From assembly GCA_022822405.1 (NCBI GenBank), contig JAJEBT010000050.1, positions 1 through 46,779 on the forward strand: 46,779 nt of DNA. Direction: 5' to 3'. Positions 11,054 to 20,673 of this stretch are shown piece by piece; the stretch's first letter is position 1; each line of letters opens with the position of its first letter. The notes under the pieces are model-generated. The model saw only the letters and a list, made by a program, of their open reading frames with translations, had not been told where the DNA came from and ran no database searches. Both the position numbers and the translations under genes were made by a program. Origin of the DNA: Alphaproteobacteria bacterium (lineage in GTDB: Bacteria > Pseudomonadota > Alphaproteobacteria > MPNO01 > UBA830).

Positions 11054-11706
11054 ACCTCATACTCCTCGGGCCGCCGGGCGCCGGCAAGGGCACGCAGGCA
11101 AAGGAGCTCGAAGAGGGCCACGGCCTCGCCTGGCTTTCGACCGGCGACATGCTGCGGAGCGCGGTGGCGTCGGGCAGCGAGATCGGGCGCCGCGCCAAGG
11201 CGGTCATGGAGCGCGGCGAGCTGGTCTCGGACGACATCATGATTGCGATGATCGGTGAACGCATCGGCCGCTCCGACTGCGCGCGCGGCTTCATCCTCGA
11301 CGGCTTTCCGCGCACTGTCGCGCAGGCCGAGGGACTTGACAGCATGCTCGCGCAGGAGGGCCGCAGCCTCGACCGCGTGATCGAGATGCGCGTCGATGAC
11401 GACGCGCTCGTCGACCGCATCTCCGGGCGTTTCAGCTGCACCGCCTGCGGCGCCGGCTACCATGATCGCCATCGCCGGCCGCGCATCGAGGGCGTGTGCG
11501 ACAGCTGCGGCGGCACAGAGTTCTCGCGCCGCAAGGACGACAATGCGGAGACCGTGAAGACCCGCCTCGCTGCCTACCATGACCAGACGGCGCCTCTGCT
11601 GCCCTACTATCGGAAGCGCGGTGCGCTCGCGACGGTCGACGGCATGGCGTCGATCGACGAGGTGAAGCAACAGATCGCCGCCGTCGTGGAGGCTGGCGAT
11701 GTTTGA
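11050..11706 (+). CDS. adk: Adenylate kinase
   Basis: 218 residues. It catalyses ATP + AMP = 2 ADP. The P-loop [11 protein letters not shown] is at residues 8-18, the AMP-binding [11 protein letters not shown] and [10 protein letters not shown] motifs follow, and the long LID domain contains [10 protein letters not shown]...CDSCGG, a four-cysteine set compatible with structural zinc. The secY-adk-rpsM order is typical of alphaproteobacteria. The start overlaps the secY stop by 4 nt. The stop codon lies within a predicted rpsM promoter. Confidence 0.98.
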   Translation: MNLILLGPPGAGKGTQAKELEEGHGLAWLSTGDMLRSAVASGSEIGRRAKAVMERGELVSDDIMIAMIGERIGRSDCARGFILDGFPRTVAQAEGLDSMLAQEGRSLDRVIEMRVDDDALVDRISGRFSCTACGAGYHDRHRRPRIEGVCDSCGGTEFSRRKDDNAETVKTRLAAYHDQTAPLLPYYRKRGALATVDGMASIDEVKQQIAAVVEAGDV

Positions 11707-11732
11707 CGCGGCTGCGGCGGTCATGCTATGCT
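11703..11732 (+). promoter_or_regulatory. Candidate sigma-70 promoter for rpsM-rpsK-rpoA-rplQ
   Basis: TTGACG (11703-11708) and TATGCT (11727-11732) are separated by 18 nt. The -35 box overlaps the adk TGA stop. The ~100-nt gap before rpsM is the longest gap within the ribosomal cluster after rpsJ, consistent with an internal start for the alpha operon. Inference from consensus match only. Confidence 0.5.
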
Positions 11733-11810
11733 CCAAAGGGCGCGGAGCGAGGCAGTCCGCAGACCAGTCCCTTCTTCAGATCGGAACCCAGAAACTCGGG
11801 AGATAGCGTC

Positions 11811-12173
11811 GTGGCACGCATATCGGGCGTTAACCTGCCCAACAAGCCGGTGGAAATCGCCTTGACCTACATCTACGGCATCGGCCGGTCGACGGCGGTC
11901 ACTATCTGCGACCGCGCCAACGTCCCGGGCAATGTCCGGGCCAACGACCTCGGCGACGACGAGCTCGCGCGCATCCGCGAGGTCATCGATCGCGAATGGG
12001 TCGTCGAGGGCGACCTGCGCCGCGAGACGGCGATGAACATCAAGCGCCTCATGGATCTCGGCTGCTACCGCGGCCTCCGCCACCGCCGCGGCCTGCCGGT
12101 CAGGGGCCAGCGCACCCATACCAACGCGCGCACCCGCAAGGGGCGCGCGCGGCCGATCGCCGGCAAGAAGTGA
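11811..12173 (+). CDS. rpsM: 30S ribosomal protein S13
   Basis: 120 residues from a GTG start: (M)[25 protein letters not shown], then the C-terminal [24 protein letters not shown] (in pieces). The frame extends 36 codons further up to a TTG/ATG-like start, but homology begins exactly at this GTG and GGAGAT lies 5 nt upstream. S13 contacts the P-site tRNA and bridges to the 50S. Confidence 0.96.
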   Translation: MARISGVNLPNKPVEIALTYIYGIGRSTAVTICDRANVPGNVRANDLGDDELARIREVIDREWVVEGDLRRETAMNIKRLMDLGCYRGLRHRRGLPVRGQRTHTNARTRKGRARPIAGKK

Positions 12174-12194
12174 TCGCGGGCTACGGAGAGCACG

Positions 12195-12587
12195 ATGGCG
12201 AGACAGACACAGGGCCGCGTCCGCAGACGCGAGCGCAAGAACATCACCGCCGGCGTCGCGCACGTGAACGCGACCTTCAACAACACCATGATCACGATCG
12301 CCGACGTCCAGGGCAACGTGATCGCGTGGTCGTCGGCAGGCTCGCAGGGCTTCAAGGGCTCGCGCAAGTCGACGCCCTACGCCGCGCAGATGGCCGGTGA
12401 GGAAGCGGGCCGCAAGGCCCAGGAACACGGCATGAAGACCCTCGAGGTCGAGGTCAAGGGCCCGGGCTCGGGCCGCGAGTCCGCGCTCAGGGCGCTTCAG
12501 GCCATCGGCTTCACGATCACGGCCATCCGTGACGTGACGCCCATTCCGCACAATGGCTGCCGGCCGAGGAAGCGCCGCCGCATCTGA
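12195..12587 (+). CDS. rpsK: 30S ribosomal protein S11
   Basis: 130 residues. [39 protein letters not shown] and the invariant end [18 protein letters not shown] are S11. It forms the platform next to the Shine-Dalgarno helix. A GGAGAGCACG site lies before the ATG. Confidence 0.98.
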   Translation: MARQTQGRVRRRERKNITAGVAHVNATFNNTMITIADVQGNVIAWSSAGSQGFKGSRKSTPYAAQMAGEEAGRKAQEHGMKTLEVEVKGPGSGRESALRALQAIGFTITAIRDVTPIPHNGCRPRKRRRI

Positions 12588-12663
12588 GGCAGCCGCGCCG
12601 CCTGCGGCGCATCGGTCAGAACCCGGGGACAGCTCGCGGACTCCATCGCGAAAGGACGATTGC

Positions 12664-13677
12664 ATGACGGTCATCAGCAAGGATGTGCAGGAACTCATCA
12701 AGCCTGCCGGTCTTAACATACAAGGCGGCGAGGATCCGATGCGCGTCGCGACGGTGACCGCGGAGCCGCTTGAGCGCGGCTTCGGCATGACGCTCGGCAA
12801 CGCGCTGCGGCGCGTGCTGCTGTCGTCGCTGCAGGGCGCTGCGGTCACCGCCGTCGAGATCGACGGCGTGCTGCATGAATTCTCGTCCATCCCCGGCGTA
12901 CGCGAGGACGTGACCGACATCATCCTCAACATCAAGTCGCTGGCGCTGAGCAAGATCGGCGGTGACAGGAAGCGCATCACGCTGCGGGCCGACGGACCCG
13001 GCGAGATCACCGCCGGCATGATCGAGACCAGCCACGACATCAAGATCGTCGATCCCGACACGGTCATCTGCACGCTGGACCGCGGCGCCAAGATCTCGAT
13101 GGAACTCACCGTCGAGACCGGCAAGGGCTACGTGCCGGCGGCCGAGAGCCGCGAGGAGGACTGGCCGATCGGGCTGGTGCCCGTGGACGCCATTTTCAGT
13201 CCGGTGCGCCGCGTCGCCTACAAGGTCGAGAACGCCCGCGTCGGCCAGCGCACCGACTACGACAAGCTGATCATGGACATCGAGACCGACGGCATCATCT
13301 CGCCCGAGGACGCTGTCGCCCAGGCGGCGCTGATCCTTCAGGACCAGCTCAAGACGTTCATCAATTTCGAGGAGCCGAAGGCCGACCCGGAGATTGCCGA
13401 AACCGTCGAGCCCCGCTTCAACCGCCACCTCATGCGCAAGGTCGACGAGCTCGAGCTGTCGGTGCGCTCGGCCAACTGTCTGAAGAACGACAACATCGTC
13501 TATATCGGCGACCTGGTAAGGAAGACCGAGCAAGACATGATGCGGACCCCGAACTTCGGACGGAAGTCGCTCAACGAGATCAAGGAGGTCCTCGCCGGCA
13601 TGGGCCTCGAACTCGGCATGGATTGCGGCGACTGGCCGCCCGACGAGATTACCGGCAGTCTCGACGAGACCTACTGA
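12664..13677 (+). CDS. rpoA: DNA-directed RNA polymerase subunit alpha
   Basis: 337 residues. The N-terminal dimerisation domain shows [23 protein letters not shown] (in part) and [19 protein letters not shown]. The C-terminal domain has [16 protein letters not shown] and [24 protein letters not shown], the helix-hairpin-helix that binds UP elements and activators. Start chosen at the ATG after GCGAAAGGACGATTGC, giving standard length; the frame continues upstream into rpsK without homology. Confidence 0.98.
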   Translation: MTVISKDVQELIKPAGLNIQGGEDPMRVATVTAEPLERGFGMTLGNALRRVLLSSLQGAAVTAVEIDGVLHEFSSIPGVREDVTDIILNIKSLALSKIGGDRKRITLRADGPGEITAGMIETSHDIKIVDPDTVICTLDRGAKISMELTVETGKGYVPAAESREEDWPIGLVPVDAIFSPVRRVAYKVENARVGQRTDYDKLIMDIETDGIISPEDAVAQAALILQDQLKTFINFEEPKADPEIAETVEPRFNRHLMRKVDELELSVRSANCLKNDNIVYIGDLVRKTEQDMMRTPNFGRKSLNEIKEVLAGMGLELGMDCGDWPPDEITGSLDETY

Positions 13678-13712
13678 AGAGGGACAGGCGAGGCGAAGAG
13701 AGGGAGCGGACA

Positions 13713-14144
13713 ATGCGCCACCGGATGAGCGGCCGCAAGCTGAACCGTACCAGCGCCCATCGCAAGGCGATGTTCGGCAATATGGCGGCAGCACTTATCA
13801 AGCACGAGCAGATCAAGACCACCCTGCCCAAGGCGAAGGAACTGCGCTCCGTGGTCGACAGGCTGATCACGCTGGGCAAGCGTGGCGACCTGCATGCGCG
13901 GCGCCTCGCCGTGGCCCGTCTGCACGGCGATCGCAAGCTCGCGGACAAGCTGTTCAGCGTCCTCGCTCCGCGCTACAGCGACCGGCCCGGCGGCTATACC
14001 CGGGTGCTTCGGGCGGGTTACAGGTACGGAGACAACGCGCCGATGGCGATCATCGAACTCGTCGACCGCGACGAGGACGCAAAGGGCCTGGATTCGGGTC
14101 CGGTCGAGCGCAGCGAACCCGTCGAGGAAGACGCCGCCGCATGA
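13713..14144 (+). CDS. rplQ: 50S ribosomal protein L17
   Basis: 143 residues. [28 protein letters not shown] and the [29 protein letters not shown] region identify L17; [26 protein letters not shown] ends the core (motifs given in pieces). A ~25-residue acidic tail ([13 protein letters not shown]) follows. It closes the alpha operon; no hairpin terminator is seen before the next gene 23 nt on. Confidence 0.97.
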   Translation: MRHRMSGRKLNRTSAHRKAMFGNMAAALIKHEQIKTTLPKAKELRSVVDRLITLGKRGDLHARRLAVARLHGDRKLADKLFSVLAPRYSDRPGGYTRVLRAGYRYGDNAPMAIIELVDRDEDAKGLDSGPVERSEPVEEDAAA

Positions 14145-14167
14145 TCTAGCCGGGTGCCGGAGGAGGC

Positions 14168-15622
14168 ATGGGCGCGATCCGCAGAGACCGGCCGGGACGG
14201 CCGCGCCACCGCGGCGCCAGCCGCGCGGGGCGGCTTCTCTGTGCGGTCCTGCTCATGGCCGGAGGTGTAGCCGCGGCCGATGTCCGCGTACCCGCCTCGC
14301 GCGCCGAAATCAGCCTGTCATTCGCGCCGCTCGCCAAGGCCGCCGCTCCCGCCGTCGTCAATGTCTACACCACGCGCCGCGTTCGCGCACGGCGCGCCGG
14401 ATCGCTTTTCGACGACCCGTTCTTCCGCCGTTTCTTCGGTGGCGCCCACCCGTTCGGCAACGCACCCCGCGAACGCGTCCATAATTCCCTCGGCTCGGGC
14501 GTCATCGTCCGCCCAGAGGGGCTGGTCGTCACCAATGACCACGTCATCGAAAATGCCGACGAAATTCGCGTCGTGCTCGCCGACCGCCGGGAATACAGCG
14601 CCGAGGTCGTGGTGCGCGACAGCCGCACCGACCTCGCCGTGCTGCGTGTTGCCGCCGCCGGCCAGCGGCTGCCCCATCTCGAACTCCGCGATTCCGACAC
14701 TCTCGAGGTCGGCGACATCGTGCTTGCCATCGGCAATCCCTTCGGCGTCGGCCAGACGGTCACAAGCGGCATCGTCTCGGCGCTCGCGCGTCCCGCCGAC
14801 GGCGTGTCGGACTTCAGCTTCTTCATCCAGACCGACGCCGCGATCAACCCGGGCAATTCGGGCGGCGCGCTGATCTCCGGAGACGGCCGGCTCGCCGGCA
14901 TCAACACGGCGATCTACTCGCGCGCAGGCGGCTCCAACGGCATCGGCTTCGCGATCCCGTCCAACATGGTGGCGACGGTGATCCGGGCTGCAGTGGCGGG
15001 CGGCAAGGTCGTGCGGCCGTGGCTCGGCGCCGGCGGTCAGAGTGTCGACCGCGAGCTCGCCAAGGGGCTGGGGCGCTCGCGCGCCGTCGGTGTGCTGATC
15101 AACCGCCTCCATGAAGGCGGACCCGCCCAGCGCGCCGGCCTTCGCGTGGGCGATGTCGTGCTGTCGGTGAACGGCAGGGAGATCGCCGATGCGAACGCGC
15201 TCAAGTTCCGCATCGCGACGCTCGGGACCGGAGGCACCGCCCGCCTCGAGATCCTGCGCCGGGGACAGCGCAGGGCGCTTCACGTGGCGCTGGCGCCGCC
15301 GCCCGAGGAACCGCCGCGCAACGTGACCGTCCTCGGGGGCCGGAACCCGTTCGCCGGCGCCGAGGTCGCGAATCTCTCGCCCGCGCTCGCCGAGGAGCTG
15401 TCGCTCGACACCGCCCGCGCGGGTGTCATCGTGCTCGGCGTCGCCGACGGCTCGCCGGCGGCGCGCGTCGGCTTCGAGCGCCGCGACATCGTGGTAGGCG
15501 TCAACGGCCGCCGAATCGGCCGCGTGCGCGATCTCGGCCGCGTCCTCAAACGTCAGGCCGGACAGTGGCGGATCGAGATCGAGCGCGGCGCCCGCCGGCT
15601 CAGCGTCGTGATACCGGGTTGA
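14168..15622 (+). CDS. DegP/HtrA-family periplasmic serine protease (Do-like)
   Basis: 484 residues. An N-terminal signal sequence (hydrophobic ~20-38, AVLLMAGGVAAA) directs export. The trypsin-like domain carries the catalytic triad His125 (TNDHVIE), Asp155 (SRTDLAVL) and Ser231 (GNSGGAL). Two PDZ domains follow (~285-375 and ~400-480), each with the VLINR/GVIVLGV carboxylate-loop region. Members degrade or refold misfolded envelope proteins. It starts after CCGGAGGAGGC, 23 nt past rplQ, and may be read through from the ribosomal operon. The exact paralogue (DegP, DegQ or MucD type) is not distinguishable by eye. Confidence 0.93.
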   Translation: MGAIRRDRPGRPRHRGASRAGRLLCAVLLMAGGVAAADVRVPASRAEISLSFAPLAKAAAPAVVNVYTTRRVRARRAGSLFDDPFFRRFFGGAHPFGNAPRERVHNSLGSGVIVRPEGLVVTNDHVIENADEIRVVLADRREYSAEVVVRDSRTDLAVLRVAAAGQRLPHLELRDSDTLEVGDIVLAIGNPFGVGQTVTSGIVSALARPADGVSDFSFFIQTDAAINPGNSGGALISGDGRLAGINTAIYSRAGGSNGIGFAIPSNMVATVIRAAVAGGKVVRPWLGAGGQSVDRELAKGLGRSRAVGVLINRLHEGGPAQRAGLRVGDVVLSVNGREIADANALKFRIATLGTGGTARLEILRRGQRRALHVALAPPPEEPPRNVTVLGGRNPFAGAEVANLSPALAEELSLDTARAGVIVLGVADGSPAARVGFERRDIVVGVNGRRIGRVRDLGRVLKRQAGQWRIEIERGARRLSVVIPG

Positions 15623-15626
15623 ATCC

Positions 15627-16940
15627 TTGACCGGCGACGGGGCAACCCTCTTCGAGAGCCAGGCGCCGCGGCCCCTTGCCGATCGCCTGCGGCCGGCGCG
15701 CCTCGCTGACGTGCTCGGCCAGGACCACCTGCTGTCGGCCGACGGTCCGATCGGCCGCATGGCGGCGGCGCGCCGCGTCGTCTCAACGGTGCTGTGGGGG
15801 CCGCCGGGCTCGGGGAAGACCACGGTCGCACGGCTTCTCGCCGACGTCAGCGACATGCATTTCGAGCCGCTCTCCGCGGTGTTCTCCGGCGTCGCCGACC
15901 TCCGCCGGATATTCGAGGCCGCGCGCAACCGCCGCGGCGGCGGCCAGGGGACGCTGCTGTTCGTCGACGAGATCCATCGCTTCAACCGTTCCCAGCAGGA
16001 CGGTTTTCTGCCCTACGTCGAGGACGGCACCGTCACCCTCGTCGGCGCCACCACCGAGAACCCGTCCTTCGAGCTCAACGGCGCGCTCCTGTCGCGTTGC
16101 CAGGTGCTTGTCCTCCACCGGCTTGACGATGCGGCCCTGGAGGAGATGCTGGCGCGCGCCGAGCGCGAACTCGGCCACCGCTTGCCGCTGGCTGGCGGCG
16201 CCCGAGAAGCATTACGCGCGATGGCCGACGGCGACGGGCGTTACCTGCTCAACATGGTCGAGGAGCTGGCGCTCCTCGACGCCGGCGAAGCGGTCGATCC
16301 GGCCCGGCTTGCCGAACTCGTGCAGAAGCGGGTGCCGCTCTACGACAAGGCCCAGGAGTCCCACTACAACCTGATCAGCGCCCTTCACAAGTCGCTCCGC
16401 GGCTCCGATCCCGACGCCGGCCTCTACTGGCTCGCGCGCATGCTTTCGGGTGGCGAGGATCCGCGCTACATCGCGCGGCGCCTGACCAGGTTTGCGTCCG
16501 AGGATGTCGGCCTCGCCGATCCCGCAGCGCTTGCCCACGCGGTCTCGGCCTGGGAGGCGTATGAGCGGCTCGGCTCGCCCGAGGGCGAACTCGCGCTCGC
16601 GCAGTGCGTCGTCTATCTCGGCACGGCGCCCAAGTCCAACGCCGTCTACCGCGCCTTCGGCCAGGCCATGGCGGCAGCCGCCGAGAGCGGATCGGAAGCG
16701 CCGCCGAAGCACATTCTCAACGCGCCGACGCGGCTGATGAAGGATCTCGGCTACGGCAGCGGCTACAGCTACGACCACGACGCCCCGGAGGCGTTTTCGG
16801 GCCAGAACTACTTTCCCGATTCGGTGCCGCCGCGCACGTTCTACCGCCCGACCGGCCGCGGTTACGAGAGCGACGTGGCGGAGCGCCTCAAGCGCTGGCG
16901 GGAACTCCGGCGCCAGCAGAATGCGGACGGCGGGACATGA
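15627..16940 (+). CDS. rarA: Replication-associated recombination protein RarA (MgsA, AAA+ ATPase)
   Basis: 437 residues. RarA is a clamp-loader-like AAA+ ATPase acting at stalled replication forks. Walker A is at 58-66 (GPPGSGKTT), Walker B at 111-117 (LFVDEIH), sensor I at GATTENPSFELN, and the C-terminal SEDVGLADPAAL and DLGYGSGYSYDHD blocks are typical of RarA. The start must be upstream of the LADRLRPARL motif and no ATG is available; the TTG at 15627, 4 nt after the degP-like stop, gives family length. Its stop overlaps the crcB start (ATGA). Confidence 0.95.
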   Translation: MTGDGATLFESQAPRPLADRLRPARLADVLGQDHLLSADGPIGRMAAARRVVSTVLWGPPGSGKTTVARLLADVSDMHFEPLSAVFSGVADLRRIFEAARNRRGGGQGTLLFVDEIHRFNRSQQDGFLPYVEDGTVTLVGATTENPSFELNGALLSRCQVLVLHRLDDAALEEMLARAERELGHRLPLAGGAREALRAMADGDGRYLLNMVEELALLDAGEAVDPARLAELVQKRVPLYDKAQESHYNLISALHKSLRGSDPDAGLYWLARMLSGGEDPRYIARRLTRFASEDVGLADPAALAHAVSAWEAYERLGSPEGELALAQCVVYLGTAPKSNAVYRAFGQAMAAAAESGSEAPPKHILNAPTRLMKDLGYGSGYSYDHDAPEAFSGQNYFPDSVPPRTFYRPTGRGYESDVAERLKRWRELRRQQNADGGT

Positions 16941-17314
16941 ACGCTGTTCTCATGGTCGCGCTCGGCGGCGCGCTCGGCGCAAGCGGGCGCTATCTTGCGG
17001 GCGTGGTCATTGGCAATTTCTGGGGCGGAGCCTATCCGTGGGCGACGTTCGCCGTCAATTCCGCAGGATCCGTCCTCCTCGGCCTCCTCGCCGGCTTCAT
17101 GGCGTTTGCCTGGACGCCGTCGCCGGAGATGCGGCTGTTCCTCACCGTCGGCGTGCTCGGCGGGTTCACGACCTTTTCCGCGTTCTCGCTCGAGCTCGTG
17201 CTGCTCCTCGAGCGCGGCCGCGCCGACCTCGCCGCGCTCTATCTCGTCTCGACGGTGGTGGTGTCGGTCGGCGGCCTGTTCGCCGGGCTGCGCCTCGCGC
17301 GCCTGGTCGCCTGA
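16937..17314 (+). CDS. crcB: Fluoride ion channel CrcB/Fluc
   Basis: 125 residues with four hydrophobic segments. GGALGASGRYL (TM1), the TFAVNSAGSVLLGLLAGF motif with the conserved Asn, and GVLGGFTTFSAFSLE with the Phe-box phenylalanines are the Fluc signature. The protein is a dual-topology dimer that exports fluoride. No fluoride riboswitch can be seen; the gene is embedded in an operon, overlapping rarA by 4 nt, rather than preceded by a leader. Confidence 0.96.
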   Translation: MNAVLMVALGGALGASGRYLAGVVIGNFWGGAYPWATFAVNSAGSVLLGLLAGFMAFAWTPSPEMRLFLTVGVLGGFTTFSAFSLELVLLLERGRADLAALYLVSTVVVSVGGLFAGLRLARLVA

Positions 17315-17315
17315 C

Positions 17316-18284
17316 ATGGCCGGTGTGGCTTTTCACAGCGTCGGGCCGGGCGAGGCCGATATTCGCCTCGACCGCTGGTTCGGCCGCAACTATCCGGGGC
17401 TGACCCACGGCCGCCTCGAGAAGCTCCTGCGTACCGGCCAGATCCGCGTCGACGGGCGCCGGGCGCGCTCCGGCACGCGCCTGTCCCCGGGCCAGACCGT
17501 CAGGGTGCCGCCGCTCGACGACGCCGCAGCGCGGCCGGACGGCCCCCGCGGGCGTGTCGTCTCGCCGTCGGACCGCGCCTGGATCCGCGCGCTGGTCATC
17601 CACAGCGACGACGACGTGATCGTGCTCAACAAGCCGCCCGGGATCGCAGTCCAGGGCGGAAGCGGCGTCGACACCCATATCGACGGCATGCTCGCCGCGC
17701 TCGCCGGCGATGGCGTCGGAGCGCCGCGCCTGGTCCACCGCCTCGACCGCGATACCGGCGGCGTGCTCGTGGTCGCCCGCCACGCGGCGGCGGCGGCGGC
17801 GCTCGCGGCGGCGTTCCGCCGGCGCGACGTTCACAAGACCTACTGGGCGTTGGTCGCCGGCGTGCCGCGTCAGCGCTCCGGCGTGGTCGACAGCGCGCTC
17901 GCCAAGACCGTGGGCAGGGACGGGCGCGAACGGGTCATGGCCGGCGCTGCCGGCGGCCGCCAGGCGGTCACCAGGTACCGGGTGGTCGAGGCCGCCGGCC
18001 GCCGGGCGGCCTGGCTGGCGCTCCATCCGCTCACCGGCCGGACCCACCAGCTCCGGGTGCACTGCGCCGGGCTCGGGACGCCGATCATCGGCGACCGGAA
18101 GTACGGCGATGCCGCGGATCTCGTCGCGGGCCTTCCCGCCGGCCGCAGCCTCCATCTCCACGCCCGTGCCATCGAGATCGCGCACCCGTCGGGCGGCACG
18201 CTCCGGGCCGAGGCGCCGCTCTCCGCGCCGATGGCGGAGACCTGGAGATTCCTCGGTTTCGACCCGAACGCGGAACGCTCGTGA
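17316..18284 (+). CDS. rluC: RluC/RluD-family 23S rRNA pseudouridine synthase
   Basis: 322 residues. An S4 RNA-binding domain (~17-75: LEKLLRTGQIRVDGRRA) precedes the RluA-type catalytic domain with HRLDRDTGG at 141-149; Asp144 is the expected catalytic residue. The C-terminal HPLTGRTHQLRVH motif is also present. RluC modifies U955/2504/2580 in E. coli 23S rRNA; the choice of RluC over RluD is based on the gene neighbourhood with the HAD and ATP12 genes and is only probable. The ATG lies 1 nt after the crcB stop. Confidence 0.9.
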   Translation: MAGVAFHSVGPGEADIRLDRWFGRNYPGLTHGRLEKLLRTGQIRVDGRRARSGTRLSPGQTVRVPPLDDAAARPDGPRGRVVSPSDRAWIRALVIHSDDDVIVLNKPPGIAVQGGSGVDTHIDGMLAALAGDGVGAPRLVHRLDRDTGGVLVVARHAAAAAALAAAFRRRDVHKTYWALVAGVPRQRSGVVDSALAKTVGRDGRERVMAGAAGGRQAVTRYRVVEAAGRRAAWLALHPLTGRTHQLRVHCAGLGTPIIGDRKYGDAADLVAGLPAGRSLHLHARAIEIAHPSGGTLRAEAPLSAPMAETWRFLGFDPNAERS

Positions 18285-18970
18285 CCGGGCGCCGGAAACT
18301 CGTCGCCTTCGACCTTGACGGTACGCTCCTCGACAGCATCCCGTCGATCGTCGTCGGCGTCACGGCGTGTTGGGAGGCGCTCGGCTTTCCGCCGGCTCCT
18401 CCGGAGGCGATCAGGCAGATCATCGGCCTGCCATGGGAGCGCGGCGTGGAGATGCTCATACCCGGTGGCGGCGCTCGCGAGGTCGAGATGATCAGGCAGT
18501 ATCAGGCCGAGGTTGGCCGCGGCGAACGGCCGCGGCCAGCACGGCCGCCCGAGCGCCTGTTCCCCGGGGTCGACGACCTTCTCGACCGGCTGGCAGCCGA
18601 CGGCTACGGCTTCGCGCTGGTGACCAGCCGGTCGGGCCGCCGCATCGACGAGCTGATCGCGCAGGCCGGGCTTGGGAACCGGTTCCTGTCCGTGCAGACC
18701 GCCGATTGCGGTCCGGGAAAGCCGGATCCGTTCCTCCTTCTCCAGGCGATGCGTGAGGTGGGCGCCGATGCCCGGGACACCGTCATGATCGGCGACACGA
18801 CCTATGACGTCGAGACCGCGCGCAATGCCGGCACCGGCGCCGTCGGCGTTGTCTGGGGCGTTCATGACGCGAGCGAACTGCGTGCGTCCGGCGCCCACCA
18901 CGTCGCCCGCCGGCTCGAGGATCTGCCCGGCCTCGTCGCGGCCCTTGCCGGAGCCGCGCACCGGCAATGA
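18281..18970 (+). CDS. HAD-superfamily phosphatase (phosphoglycolate phosphatase-like)
   Basis: 229 residues. HAD motif I DLDGT at 11-15 (nucleophile Asp11, acid Asp13), motif II LVTSRSGR ~113-120, motif III Lys147 (GPGKPDP) and motif IV GDTTYDVE at 171-178 are complete, with a helical subclass-I cap between. The substrate is not fixed by sequence; similar genes beside rluC in alphaproteobacteria are annotated as HAD-IA hydrolases. GTG start overlapping the rluC TGA (GTGA). Confidence 0.9.
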   Translation: MTGRRKLVAFDLDGTLLDSIPSIVVGVTACWEALGFPPAPPEAIRQIIGLPWERGVEMLIPGGGAREVEMIRQYQAEVGRGERPRPARPPERLFPGVDDLLDRLAADGYGFALVTSRSGRRIDELIAQAGLGNRFLSVQTADCGPGKPDPFLLLQAMREVGADARDTVMIGDTTYDVETARNAGTGAVGVVWGVHDASELRASGAHHVARRLEDLPGLVAALAGAAHRQ

Positions 18971-19668
18971 AGCGGCGTTACGCAACAGTCGACGCTGCGC
19001 CCTGCGACGGCGGGACCGCGGTCCGTCTCGACGGCCACCCGGCGCGGACGCCGCGTGAGCGGGCGCTCGTGCTGCCGAGCCGCGCACTCGCCGAGGCAGT
19101 GGCGCGGGAATGGTCAGAGCAGGGCGAGGAAATCGATCTCGCGGCAATGCGCCTTACCCGCCTCGCCAACACCGCCATCGACCGGATCGCCGGCAACCGC
19201 GAGGCTGTGCTCTCCGAGATTCAGCGCTACGGCGAGACGGACCTCGTTTGTTACCGCGCCGACAGGCCCGAGGATCTGCGCCGCGCCCAGTGCGCGGCAT
19301 GGGATCCGCTCGTCGCCTGGATGCGGGAACGGCATGGCGTGGCGCTCAACGTCACCGACGGCATCCTGCCGGTGCCGCAACCGCCCGGTTCGCTCTCGCG
19401 GATCCGCGAGCTTGCCGCCGCTCACGGGAACTTTCCGCTCACCGCCGTGCACGCGGCGACCGGGATCTGCGGCTCGGTGGTGCTTGCCCTCGCCCTTGCC
19501 GGGGGCCGGATCGGCGCGGCCGAGGCGTGGGAGGCCTGCCGGCTCGACGAGAACCGGCAGCTCGAGACCTGGGGCAGGGACGGGGAGGCCGAAGAGCGCG
19601 GCGCCAGGCTCCGCGCCGACCTCGAGGCTGCGGCCGCGTTCCTGGCGCTCGCGGAAGAAGGCCGGTGA
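18967..19668 (+). CDS. ATP12-family F1-ATPase assembly chaperone
   Basis: 233 residues. The pattern ATVDAAPCDGGTAVRLDGHPARTP at the start, LPSRALAEAVAREWSEQGEEID (in part), LANTAIDR, ETDLVCYRADRPEDL and the distal SVVLALALAGGRI match ATP12, which binds the alpha subunit during F1 assembly in mitochondria and is found in alphaproteobacteria. ATG overlaps the previous stop (ATGA). The family is a useful taxonomic marker here. Confidence 0.93.
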   Translation: MKRRYATVDAAPCDGGTAVRLDGHPARTPRERALVLPSRALAEAVAREWSEQGEEIDLAAMRLTRLANTAIDRIAGNREAVLSEIQRYGETDLVCYRADRPEDLRRAQCAAWDPLVAWMRERHGVALNVTDGILPVPQPPGSLSRIRELAAAHGNFPLTAVHAATGICGSVVLALALAGGRIGAAEAWEACRLDENRQLETWGRDGEAEERGARLRADLEAAAAFLALAEEGR

Positions 19669-19940
19669 AGACCGTTCACGTCCTCGTTGCGGGCCGCGTG
19701 CAGAACGCCTGGTACCGCGCCTGGCTCCGCGAGACGGCGGGGCGGCACGATGTCCGGGGATGGGTGCGAAACCGCCGGGACGGGAGCGTCGAGGCGGTCC
19801 TCTCCGGATCGGAGGCGGCAGTCGACGCCGTCCTCGATGCCTGCCGCTCGGGGCCGCCCGCGGCCCGCGTCGATGAGATCCGGGTCACGGATGCGGAGCC
19901 GCCCGGGGAAGACGGGTTCTCCATCCTGCCGACGGGCTGA
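19665..19940 (+). CDS. Acylphosphatase
   Basis: 91 residues, the family size. It hydrolyses acyl phosphates. The catalytic Arg (WYRAW, R19) and Asn (GWVRNRRDGSVE, N37) are present. The phosphate loop reads GRVQNAWYR instead of the usual GRVQGV[GW][FY]R, so the second glycine and valine are replaced. GTG start overlapping the ATP12 stop. Converges on lipB 7 nt further on. Confidence 0.88.
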   Translation: MKTVHVLVAGRVQNAWYRAWLRETAGRHDVRGWVRNRRDGSVEAVLSGSEAAVDAVLDACRSGPPAARVDEIRVTDAEPPGEDGFSILPTG

Positions 19941-19947
19941 CCGGCGG

Positions 19948-20586
19948 CTACGCGAATACCTGCGCAAACGATGCGCGGAGTGCGTCGTCGATGTCTGCCG
20001 GAGAGGCGCGGACGCCGAGATCGGCGAGCGAGGTCACGCCGTGGCCGGAGACCCCGCAGGGCACGATCCCGTCATAGTGGGAGAGGTCGGGATCGACGTT
20101 GAGCGAGACGCCGTGATAGGTCACCCAGCGGCGCACGCGCACACCGATGGCCGCGATCTTGTCCTCGCGGCGCCCCTCGCGGGTGACCCATATGCCGACC
20201 CGCCCGGCCCGTCGCTCGCCGACGACGCCGAATCCGGCGAGGGTGGCGATCATCCACTCCTCGAGGCTGCACACGAAGCTGCGCAGGTCGCGACCCCTGC
20301 GATTGAGGTCGAGCATGACATAGGCGATGCGCTGGCCGGGTCCGTGATAGGTGTATTCTCCGCCGCGTCCGCTCCGGTACACGGGGAACCGCTCGGGATC
20401 GAGCAGGTCCGAGGCGCGGGCGCTGGTTCCCGCCGTGTAGAGCGGGGCATGCTCCAGCAGCCACACGGTCTCGCGCCCCGTCCCGGCGGCGATGGCTGCG
20501 ACATCGCGCTCCATGGCGGCGACGGCGAGGTCATAGTCGACCGGGCCGGCATCGATGCGCCAGTCGACGGCAGAAGGGGCCTGCAT
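19948..20586 (-). CDS. lipB: Octanoyl-[ACP]:protein N-octanoyltransferase
   Basis: 212 residues. LipB transfers octanoate from ACP to lipoyl domains, the first step of lipoate synthesis. The catalytic Cys177 ([15 protein letters not shown]) and Lys143 ([10 protein letters not shown]) are present, as is the substrate loop [15 protein letters not shown]. The frame runs upstream through the tRNA region, but the ATG at 20586, preceded on its strand by AAGGACGGA, starts the homology. It is transcribed toward acylphosphatase and away from tRNA-Leu. Confidence 0.95.
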   Translation of the reverse strand: MQAPSAVDWRIDAGPVDYDLAVAAMERDVAAIAAGTGRETVWLLEHAPLYTAGTSARASDLLDPERFPVYRSGRGGEYTYHGPGQRIAYVMLDLNRRGRDLRSFVCSLEEWMIATLAGFGVVGERRAGRVGIWVTREGRREDKIAAIGVRVRRWVTYHGVSLNVDPDLSHYDGIVPCGVSGHGVTSLADLGVRASPADIDDALRASFAQVFA

Positions 20587-20599
20587 CGCGATTCCGTCC

Positions 20600-20628
20600 T
20601 TGCAACCCTGTCGGTGATCTGATATGCC
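20600..20628 (+). promoter_or_regulatory. Candidate promoter for tRNA-Leu
   Basis: TTGCAA (20600-20605), 17-nt spacer, TATGCC (20623-20628), about 45 nt before the tRNA. It lies in the divergent gap between lipB and the tRNA. Consensus match only. Confidence 0.45.
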
Positions 20629-20673
20629 AGACACTCCCCGGAAATCAAGCGTTCGGGAGATCTGCAGCACGGA

